Shown here piece by piece: positions 1 to 5,784 of a stretch of DNA of 26,969 bases. Made by a program: the position numbers and the translations under genes. The DNA lies in contig DFBZ01000132.1 of assembly GCA_002366835.1 (NCBI GenBank), positions 693-27,661 on the forward strand. The letters are read 5' to 3'. The notes under the pieces are model-generated. The model worked only from the letters and a program-made list of their open reading frames with translations. It was not told where the DNA came from and searched no databases. This DNA comes from Gammaproteobacteria bacterium UBA3067. GTDB lineage: Bacteria > Pseudomonadota > Gammaproteobacteria > Pseudomonadales > UBA3067. Position 1 is the stretch's first letter, and each line of letters starts with the position of its first letter.

Positions 1-219
1 CGCCTTTTATATGCCAAAAGTCACGCAGAATTTTCAGCCCATCGTGCGTACAGCGGCTTAGGGCATCTACCCTACCGCACTCAACTCAAGGGTTATGATA
101 CGCATTACTCCATTTACTACGCCACCTACCTATCAAAAGAGGCCGCAGAAAAAGGCTTAAGAGAAATCCCCTCGTTCTACCAGATTTTCAAACCAGCAAT
201 AAAACAACTACCCAATTAG
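1..219 (+). CDS. C-terminal part of a SPOR-domain-like protein (5' end outside window)
   Basis: An open frame runs from the first base to a TAG at 217-219 and gives 72 residues with no start codon in the window, so this is the end of a larger gene. The last ~45 residues (PYRTQLKGYD, then YSIYYATYLSKEAAEKGL, then FKPAIKQL) have the rhythm of a SPOR peptidoglycan-binding domain: a strand ending in a small residue plus Y/F, a 'S/K-E-A-A' helix, and a final 'KPxIxxL' strand. SPOR domains bind denuded glycan strands at the division septum. The family call comes from pattern memory and rests on a fragment, so the full protein's role (DamX-like, FtsN-like or other) cannot be judged. Confidence 0.55.
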   Translation, partial: RLLYAKSHAEFSAHRAYSGLGHLPYRTQLKGYDTHYSIYYATYLSKEAAEKGLREIPSFYQIFKPAIKQLPN

Positions 220-288
220 AACCCTTCTGATCGAGCAGCGTGTTAGCATCTTCACTGCTTTCAGGTATGATAATGCCTGCACCACCAT

Positions 289-340
289 CACTCACGGATG
301 AGTGAGTGCCTCAAGCAACTTCGCTAAGACAAACTTAGCG
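289..340. repeat. Two short inverted repeats upstream of the methyltransferase gene
   Basis: The gap between the SPOR-like gene and the methyltransferase holds two perfect 7-bp inverted repeats in tandem. CACTCAC (289-295) pairs with GTGAGTG (302-308) across 6 nt, and CGCTAAG (322-328) pairs with CTTAGCG (334-340) across 5 nt. Neither is followed by a T-run, so they do not look like intrinsic terminators. They could be operator half-sites or leader hairpins for the gene starting at 373. I see no strong -35/-10 pair here. Confidence 0.4.
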
Positions 341-372
341 TGCTTTACACTCTCATTATGCAGTAGGTAGTC

Positions 373-1179
373 ATGTCGAATAATAATAAAGTAAAGATAA
401 AGCTAGGCCCCGTGCAAGAAACCATGCTCATTCCCCTTTATTTCAGGGCAATAGAACAAAAAGAGTCAATGCCCATCGTAAATGATGAAATGGCTCAAAA
501 TATGGTAGAGCAGATAGATTATGACTTCAGTCAATTAGCGAAAAACCTGGATGGTGACGGGCTTGCTTTTCCGATACGTGCAGCCACGTTTGACCGTTTG
601 ATTGTGAAGTTTATTAAAAAGAACCCTGAAGCCACCATTATTAACCTTGGCGCCGGTTTGGACACTACTTTTTTTCGGGTGGATAACGGAAAAATACATT
701 GGTACGACATTGACCTGGAAGATAGCATCGAGCTACGCCGTAAATTCATTAATGAAACTGACCGTCTTAAATTCATCACTTGCTCTGCGTTCGATCCCGC
801 CTGGTTTAAACAAATAGAACATCGAGACAAAGGCATTTTTGTTATGTCTTCTGGCATGTTTATTTATTTCGACCATTCAGATATTGAGACCATCATCAGC
901 CAGATGGCAAATGAATTCCCAGAGTCGGAGTTGGTTTTTGATACCGTATCGAATTTTTTCCGTTTTCGCCGTTTTAAAACACTGGGGATAAAATGGGGGG
1001 TATGGGGCACCTACACCATAAACCGTATTAAAAATACGAATATGCTTGGTGCATTTTATTATATAGATCAGTATCGCGACCGATGGCATGCCCCAATTGC
1101 GCGCTACTACCCCTACTACATCAAACCTTTGAAGATGCTCACTCCGGCAATGTATCATCTAAAACTAAGCGCTGATTAA
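373..1179 (+). CDS. LCM-family (leucine carboxyl methyltransferase-like) class I SAM-dependent O-methyltransferase
   Basis: This 268-residue protein fits the LCMT/TcmP-like SAM methyltransferase family (Pfam LCM). The N-terminal segment LGPVQETMLIPLYFRAIEQK (11-30) is typical of the group. The SAM-binding loop is NLGAGLDT at 91-98, and the acidic end of strand 2 is WYDIDLED at about 110-117. Family members methylate carboxyl or hydroxyl groups of proteins, polyketides or small acids. The substrate here is unknown, and no biosynthetic cluster lies beside it. The ATG at 373 has a short AGG five bases upstream and the next in-frame ATG falls after the conserved N-terminal motif, so the start is reasonable. 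It is monocistronic and faces prpC across a shared terminator. Confidence 0.82.
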   Translation: MSNNNKVKIKLGPVQETMLIPLYFRAIEQKESMPIVNDEMAQNMVEQIDYDFSQLAKNLDGDGLAFPIRAATFDRLIVKFIKKNPEATIINLGAGLDTTFFRVDNGKIHWYDIDLEDSIELRRKFINETDRLKFITCSAFDPAWFKQIEHRDKGIFVMSSGMFIYFDHSDIETIISQMANEFPESELVFDTVSNFFRFRRFKTLGIKWGVWGTYTINRIKNTNMLGAFYYIDQYRDRWHAPIARYYPYYIKPLKMLTPAMYHLKLSAD

Positions 1180-1244
1180 AATAAAAAAATTCAAATAAAG
1201 GCCGAAAAAAACCATAAATAAAAATATTACCGGCAAAATTTTCC

Positions 1245-1287
1245 AAAAAAAAGCCGAGCCACTTAAAAAGTGACTCGGCTTTTTTTA
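1245..1287. terminator. Bidirectional intrinsic terminator (methyltransferase / prpC)
   Basis: AGCCGAGCCACTT (1252-1264) pairs with AAGTGACTCGGCT (1268-1280) with one mismatch and a short A-rich loop. An A-tract lies on the left (1245-1252) and a T-tract on the right (1280-1286). It can terminate the plus-strand methyltransferase and the minus-strand prpC, which converge here. Confidence 0.85.
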
Positions 1288-1315
1288 TTACAAACTTATA
1301 ACCCAGCTAAAGCTT

Positions 1316-2437
1316 TTATCTGCTTTCGATAGGGCTAACTGTACGAGGCTCAACGCCAGTATATTCAGCACTTGGGCGAATAATACGGTTATCGGCACGT
1401 TGCTCCATTACGTGAGCAGCCCAACCAGTTAAACGCGAGCACACGAAAATGGGCGTGAACAGTTTGGTGGGAATATCCATAAAGTGATAAGCCGATGCAT
1501 GAAAGAAGTCCGCATTACAGAAAAGCTTTTTCTCACGCCACATAACATCTTCGCAACGCACGGAAACGGGATAAAGCACCGTATCACCCACATCATTGGC
1601 AAGCTTCTCAGACCATTCTTTAATAATGCCATTGCGTGGATCAGATTCACTATAAATAGCGTGTCCGAAACCCATGATTTTATCTTTACGTGCCAGCATG
1701 CCCATAATTTTCTCTTCAGCATCGTCAGCTGAAGTCATAGTTTGAATCAGATCCATAGCCGCTTCATTTGCACCGCCATGCAAAGGTCCACGCAGTGAAC
1801 CAATTGCACCGGTAATACAAGAATGAAGGTCAGATAAGGTAGAAGCGCAAACACGAGCGGTAAAAGTCGATGCGTTAAATTCATGCTCAGCATAAAGAAT
1901 TAAAGAAACATCCATGACTTTGGCGTGCAATTCAGAGGGCTTTTTACCATGAAGTAAATGTAAAAAGTGTGCACCAATAGACTCGTCGTCGGTCTCAGTT
2001 TCGATTTTCACACCATCATGACTATAACGATACCAATAGCAGATAATGGATGGAAAAGCAGCCAGCAAACGGTCTGTTTTTTCTTGTTGCTGGGAGAAGT
2101 CCATTTCTGTTTCTAGGTTGCCCAACATAGAACAACCGGTGCGCATAACATCCATGGGGTGTGCATCTTTGGGAATCTGCTCCAGAACAATTTTCAGAGC
2201 ATTAGGTAAACCACGCAGAGTTTTTAATTTGGCGCGGTACTCATCCAACTGCCCTTGATTCGGAAGTTCGCCATGAAAAATCATGTAAGCCACTTCTTCA
2301 AAGCAAGTGTTTTCGGCCAGATCTTTTACGTCGTAGCCGCGATAAGTCAGGCCTGAGCCGGTTTTTCCTACGGTTGATAATGCAGTTTTTCCTGCAACCT
2401 GGCCGCGTAATCCTGCACCTTCAAGTTTTTTAGCCAT
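1316..2437 (-). CDS. prpC: 2-methylcitrate synthase (citrate synthase family)
   Basis: This 373-residue protein condenses propionyl-CoA with oxaloacetate to 2-methylcitrate, the entry step of propionate breakdown; family members also show some citrate synthase activity. The citrate-synthase catalytic triad is visible: His220 in GPLHGGANEA, His259 in GFGHAIY and Asp310 in NADFFHASAYHF. The C-terminal run from LFTPIFVCSR through WAAHVMEQRADNRIIRPSAEY is the characteristic PrpC signature, and the short length excludes the ~430-residue hexameric GltA type. The ATG at 2437 has an AGGGGAAGG-type ribosome site. No prpB, prpD, acnD or prpF lies next to it, which is unusual because prpC normally sits in that operon. 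The nearest related enzyme is AcnB, about 9 kb away. A long perfect hairpin lies just upstream in the leader. Confidence 0.95.
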   Translation of the reverse strand: MAKKLEGAGLRGQVAGKTALSTVGKTGSGLTYRGYDVKDLAENTCFEEVAYMIFHGELPNQGQLDEYRAKLKTLRGLPNALKIVLEQIPKDAHPMDVMRTGCSMLGNLETEMDFSQQQEKTDRLLAAFPSIICYWYRYSHDGVKIETETDDESIGAHFLHLLHGKKPSELHAKVMDVSLILYAEHEFNASTFTARVCASTLSDLHSCITGAIGSLRGPLHGGANEAAMDLIQTMTSADDAEEKIMGMLARKDKIMGFGHAIYSESDPRNGIIKEWSEKLANDVGDTVLYPVSVRCEDVMWREKKLFCNADFFHASAYHFMDIPTKLFTPIFVCSRLTGWAAHVMEQRADNRIIRPSAEYTGVEPRTVSPIESR

Positions 2438-2449
2438 GATAGCCTTCCC

Positions 2450-2510
2450 CTATATTTTTTTTATATAGAGGCCTTTGCTTGAGAGCAAAATACTCTCAAG
2501 CAAAGGCCTC
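2450..2510 (-). promoter_or_regulatory. prpC leader: 18-bp perfect hairpin plus AU hairpin beside the ribosome site
   Basis: Positions 2468-2485 (GAGGCCTTTGCTTGAGAG) pair perfectly with 2493-2510 across a 7-nt loop, CAAAATA. Next to it, CTATAT (2450-2455) and ATATAG (2463-2468) form a second weak inverted repeat that abuts the prpC ribosome site (complement of 2442-2449). Read on the minus strand, the large stem is followed by A-rich, not U-rich, sequence, so it is not an intrinsic terminator. A possible -10 (TAATAT, complement of 2529-2534) would start the transcript just before the stem, placing the hairpin in the 5' leader. The hairpin is seen directly. Its role (operator, RNA stabiliser or translation control) is inference. 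Confidence 0.6.
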
Positions 2511-2691
2511 ATGAAAAATGTTCGTTACATATTACCGAAGTTGTGATGACCCGAATATCCTCAGGCTTCATGCATGCAAAACATCCCAATTAAGCCCGTC
2601 GCATCTTACCCCTTTTTTCTTCATCTTTCTAAGCGTTATTCTTAAGCACCTGCCTTAAGCCTGTGTCGACGTTTGTAACTTCTTGATATAA

Positions 2692-2706
2692 GTGGTCAGA
2701 CCAAAC
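2692..2706. promoter_or_regulatory. Candidate GntR/FadR-type operator (TGGTC-A-GACCA)
   Basis: The inverted repeat TGGTC A GACCA, within GTGGTCAGACCAAAC, lies between the crotonase stop and the prpC leader. Operators of the FCD subfamily of GntR regulators (FadR, PdhR, LldR) share a TGGT-N-ACCA core, and such regulators often sense acyl-CoAs or organic acids. No regulator gene is present nearby. The match is short, so it could be chance. Confidence 0.35.
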
Positions 2707-2714
2707 TACCCAAA

Positions 2715-3563
2715 TTACTCACCACCTCCAAAAAGCTTCTTTTGGGGCGCAATAGGCGTAAAATCAGCCTGCTCTTTTTTTGCCTTTGCCGCGAAAGCCA
2801 ACATCATATCGCTGCCGTGAAACATCGCCGCCTGCCAAGTGGACATAAAGCGTAGACTATCGGCCACGCTATGGTCGCGACTATAGTTAATCATTTCTTT
2901 ACAGCCGCTTACGACTAGTGGTGAATGGCTGGCTATATTTTTCGCGATACTCAGAACCCCCTCCAGAAGAGCCTTATAATCGTCATAAACCTGATTAACC
3001 AGGCCAATTCGCTGCGCCTCTTGGGCGTTTATTTTCCTTCCGGTGTAGGCCATTTCTTTTAGAATCCCTAGGGGAATAGCGTGAGGCAAGCGCTGCAGCG
3101 TGCCCAGATCAGCCACTAATCCAATATTGGTTTCTGCGATGGAAAAGTAGGCGTCTTCAGTGCAATAAACACAATCACTTGCGGCAAGCAGATCCAGCGC
3201 CCCACCGATACACGCACCCTGCACCGCACACAAAACCGGGAACCTCGCCTGCTCTAGGGCAGTGAAGGCATCCTGCAAGCCCTCAACAAAATGCCGAAAC
3301 TTTTCCCGTTGCCGCCCTATTTCCAGCTCCTTATCCTGCAGAGATGCGTCAGAAAAAACAGCCAGATCCATCCCCGAACAAAAGTGCTCGCCCTGAGAGG
3401 AAATCACCAGCACGCGCGTTTGCGCTTCTGCATCAAGCTGCCTGACAAGTGTCGGCAAATCGTTCCAAAATGACGGAACCATGGAGTTTCGTTTCTCTGG
3501 CCGCCTTAGGTTTAGGTGGGCCACTCCCGCTTTTAGCTCACAACTGAAACATTCGAAATCCAT
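2715..3563 (-). CDS. Enoyl-CoA hydratase/isomerase family protein, delta(3,5)-delta(2,4)-dienoyl-CoA isomerase-like
   Basis: This 282-residue crotonase-fold protein probably acts in beta-oxidation of unsaturated fatty acids. The oxyanion-hole segments are HFCSGMDLAVF (60-70) and GACIGGALDLL (117-126). The active-site strand reads AETNIGLVADLGTLQRLP, with acidic Glu144 and Asp152 spaced as in the ECH1 dienoyl-CoA isomerases (glutamate, then aspartate eight residues on, then GTLQRLP). That spacing favours isomerase over hydratase. The ATG at 3563 has CTGGAGA six bases upstream, and a TATAAA-like -10 (complement of 3593-3598) lies just before it. It is transcribed toward prpC with a 277-bp gap, so it is probably a separate transcription unit. 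A general enoyl-CoA hydratase is the alternative reading. Confidence 0.82.
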   Translation of the reverse strand: MDFECFSCELKAGVAHLNLRRPEKRNSMVPSFWNDLPTLVRQLDAEAQTRVLVISSQGEHFCSGMDLAVFSDASLQDKELEIGRQREKFRHFVEGLQDAFTALEQARFPVLCAVQGACIGGALDLLAASDCVYCTEDAYFSIAETNIGLVADLGTLQRLPHAIPLGILKEMAYTGRKINAQEAQRIGLVNQVYDDYKALLEGVLSIAKNIASHSPLVVSGCKEMINYSRDHSVADSLRFMSTWQAAMFHGSDMMLAFAAKAKKEQADFTPIAPQKKLFGGGE

Positions 3564-3917
3564 TTTATCTCCAGGCTAAATTTTTAAATCATTTTATAAC
3601 CCTAAAGAGGATTAAGAAGCGAGCGTTTCAAAGCTAATACAGACTTCAACCGTTTGATCTAATATAAGCCGCTGAACTACCTATATTGGATTATCGGATA
3701 GAGCCTTTCTATAAGCATTTACTAAGAGAGAGACTATCACTACCTTTTTAAAGCCATTTAATCGATAATCGCCGCTTCTATCATTCCCAACCGGCATCAT
3801 TAACACTGTAATAGCGAACAACATTCGCACATTCACAGACAAAAATCCTTAACGTGAGTACAAAACAATGCTCGCAAAAATGATCCCAAACATATATTTC
3901 TTGTAAGGTTTAGCTCT
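3564..3917. other. 354-bp divergent intergenic region
   Basis: This AT-rich spacer lies between the divergent crotonase and MBL-hydrolase genes and must hold both promoters. On the minus strand, TATAAA (complement of 3593-3598) about 30 bases before the crotonase ATG is a fair -10. On the plus strand I find no convincing -35/-10 pair. I see no credible small reading frame, tRNA or long inverted repeat. Confidence 0.5.
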
Positions 3918-4976
3918 ATGTCCACAACGTACCCCCTCATTGCCGACGCATTCCCTATGGGAGAAATCACCCAACTTGCCGAAGGGCTACATGTTCTCAG
4001 GCAGCCTATGCTTCACAACCCTGATCACATCAACTGCTATTTGATAGAGGGCGATAAAGGCTTAACCATCGTAGATACCGGCATTCCTTCTGAAGACTGC
4101 TATAAAAACTGGCAAATGCTGCTGGACTCCCCCCTCGGAGCAAAAGGTGTAGAGCGCATTTACCTCACTCACGGCCACCCCGATCATGTCGGTGGCGTAA
4201 AGTGGCTGCAGGAAAATACCGGCGCACCTATTGTCATGCCAGAGAAAGAAGTGGATGCAGTGCAGCGCATGTGGCGCAGTGCAAGCGACAACAAAGAATC
4301 AGTGGCCGAGTTTTTCACAAGCTGGGGCGTACCAGAAGAAAGCCTCGGTGCCGTGTATGCCATGCAGGATGGCTTTAAATACGGCTGTCCAGATCTGGAC
4401 GAGCTAAATGTTGAAACCTTCAATGAAGGCTTCAGCATGAAAATTGGAAATCGAACCTGGAAAACAGTGGATGGTTATGGCCATACTCCCCATAACGCGG
4501 CGCTGTTTTGTGAGGAAGATGGCATTATGCTATCAGGCGACCAAGTACTTACCTCCATCTTCCCCAATGTAAGCATATGGTGGGGCTCCGAGTTAAACCC
4601 TCTTCAATCCTACATGGATTCGCTAAAACATTATAAAAACCACCCCATTAAAGTGATATACCCTGCCCACGGGGGCTCTCTCGAAAACGTCAATGAGCGT
4701 ATCGATGCAATTCTCAACTTTAACCAAATTCGCCTGGATCGCGCAGTAAAGTATTTGGCGGAAGCGCCTCAAAATGCCTACGAAGCCATACCGGCGGTAT
4801 TGAATAAAAAGCGCAACCCGATGATGATATCGCTACTCGCCGGACAGGTTTTCGCCATATTCAACTGCCTAGAAGCACAGGGTCTCATCGAAAAAGTCAG
4901 TGACGAACCCTATACCTTTCAAACCCGCGCTGGAGTCGTCGTGGAAGAAGAAAACCAAGGTACAGTAAACGCTTAA
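3918..4976 (+). CDS. MBL-fold metallohydrolase with C-terminal winged-helix-like region (LACTB2-like)
   Basis: This 352-residue metallo-beta-lactamase-fold enzyme has a complete dinuclear metal site: His85, His87, Asp89 and His90 (THGHPDHVGG), His189 (GYGHTPHN), Asp208 (SGDQVL) and His251 (YPAHGG). Asp53 in IVDTG supports the fold. After the core, residues ~260-340 (RIDAILNFNQIRLDRAVKYL onward to AIFNCLEAQGLIEK) resemble the helical or winged-helix tail of LACTB2-type hydrolases. Relatives hydrolyse thioesters, lactones, phosphodiesters or RNA, and nothing here fixes the substrate. TAAGG lies nine bases upstream of the ATG. A 10-bp hairpin follows the stop codon. It is divergent from the dienoyl-CoA isomerase homologue, so an acyl-thioester substrate is possible but unproven. 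Confidence 0.85.
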   Translation: MSTTYPLIADAFPMGEITQLAEGLHVLRQPMLHNPDHINCYLIEGDKGLTIVDTGIPSEDCYKNWQMLLDSPLGAKGVERIYLTHGHPDHVGGVKWLQENTGAPIVMPEKEVDAVQRMWRSASDNKESVAEFFTSWGVPEESLGAVYAMQDGFKYGCPDLDELNVETFNEGFSMKIGNRTWKTVDGYGHTPHNAALFCEEDGIMLSGDQVLTSIFPNVSIWWGSELNPLQSYMDSLKHYKNHPIKVIYPAHGGSLENVNERIDAILNFNQIRLDRAVKYLAEAPQNAYEAIPAVLNKKRNPMMISLLAGQVFAIFNCLEAQGLIEKVSDEPYTFQTRAGVVVEEENQGTVNA

Positions 4977-4994
4977 AAATAGAGCTATTCTCCT

Positions 4995-5022
4995 CTGAAT
5001 GCCCGCTACAAAGGGCATTCAG
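4995..5022 (+). terminator. 3' hairpin after the MBL hydrolase gene
   Basis: CTGAATGCCC (4995-5004) pairs perfectly with GGGCATTCAG (5013-5022) across 8 nt, 18 bases after the stop. There is no clear T-run after it, so it is either a weak terminator or a 3'-end stabilising hairpin. Confidence 0.5.
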
Positions 5023-5117
5023 CATTCTGCAAACCACCCCACCCTCCGTTAACCTTTAACAGCCTGTTAACACCTCATAGAAAATGACTTCTTAGCATCT
5101 AATCGCTTTCTATTACC

Positions 5118-5146
5118 TTGACCTCAATACCCTACGGGGGTATGGT
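5118..5146 (+). promoter_or_regulatory. cop operon promoter with embedded CsoR-type operator
   Basis: TTGACC (5118-5123) and TATGGT (5141-5146) are separated by exactly 17 bp and make a good sigma-70 promoter. The spacer and the first half of the -10 are covered by the palindrome ATACCC-TACGG-GGGTAT (5127-5143), the G-tract inverted repeat known for CsoR copper repressors. Binding of the csoR product 34 bp downstream would block RNA polymerase, and Cu(I) would release it. This is the expected negative-feedback arrangement. Confidence 0.82.
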
Positions 5147-5179
5147 TTATTAAAAGCACCTAACAGGGTCTGCAGCGCC

Positions 5180-5473
5180 ATGATCAAACCCCAAATAAAA
5201 GAAAATACCCTTTCCCGCTTAAAACGTATTGAAGGGCAAATCCGCGGCATCGCCAAAATGGTGGACGAAGAAAAATATTGTATTGATGTCATCAGTCAAG
5301 TAACGGCTGCCGAGCGCGCACTGGATGGCGTGGCGCAATTACTACTGAGAAACCATGTAGAAACCTGCTTAACGGAATCAATTAAAGCAGGTAATGCTGA
5401 ACAAAAAACGGATGAGCTCATCAACGCCCTGTTTAAATTTCACAAACGCGCCCAAAATAATACGAATACCTAA
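5180..5473 (+). CDS. csoR: CsoR-type Cu(I)-sensing transcriptional repressor
   Basis: This 97-residue all-helical protein belongs to the CsoR/RcnR (DUF156) family. The Cu(I) ligand set typical of CsoR is present: Cys34 (YCIDV) plus His59 and Cys63 (the HVETC motif). This Cys-His-Cys pattern favours copper over the nickel (RcnR) or formaldehyde (FrmR) members. The conserved N-terminal helix LSRLKRIEGQIRGI contains the basic residues that contact DNA. It is the first gene of a csoR-copZ-copA operon, 33 bp ahead of the chaperone gene. A matching palindrome lies in its own promoter, so it should repress itself and the exporter. Many gammaproteobacteria use MerR-type CueR for this job, so a CsoR here is of some interest. 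Confidence 0.93.
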   Translation: MIKPQIKENTLSRLKRIEGQIRGIAKMVDEEKYCIDVISQVTAAERALDGVAQLLLRNHVETCLTESIKAGNAEQKTDELINALFKFHKRAQNNTNT

Positions 5474-5506
5474 ATCAAATACACCCAATCACACAAAGGA
5501 AAAATC

Positions 5507-5725
5507 ATGTCATCCCAAAAAATAGAAAAAACACTGCATATTGAAGGTATGTCTTGCCAGAATTGTGTAAAACGTGTCAAAAAAATTCTAGCAGAAGATA
5601 AATCCCTAGAGAATATCGAAGTGGATCTAGACTCTGGCAATGCAAATTTTCACTGCCAAGCTGACACAGATATAGCAGCACTTATCGAAGCACTAAAAGA
5701 ATATGATTTTAGCGCTAAAGAATAA
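5507..5725 (+). CDS. copZ: CopZ-like copper chaperone (heavy-metal-associated domain protein)
   Basis: This is a 72-residue single heavy-metal-associated domain. GMSCQNC gives the MxCxxC Cu(I) site with Cys17 and Cys20, inside the ferredoxin-like beta-alpha-beta pattern. Such proteins carry Cu(I) in the cytoplasm to the P-type ATPase and to the CsoR sensor. AAAGGA sits seven bases before the ATG. It lies between csoR and copA on the same strand, with 33 and 59 bp gaps. The downstream gap contains a small inverted repeat (AATCCTT-T-AAGGATT, 5744-5758) that might be an RNA-processing site. Confidence 0.92.
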   Translation: MSSQKIEKTLHIEGMSCQNCVKRVKKILAEDKSLENIEVDLDSGNANFHCQADTDIAALIEALKEYDFSAKE

Positions 5726-5784
5726 ACATAGATCAAAGTCTTAAATCCTTTAAGGATTAAAATCTAGCAAACCAGAGATAACTA

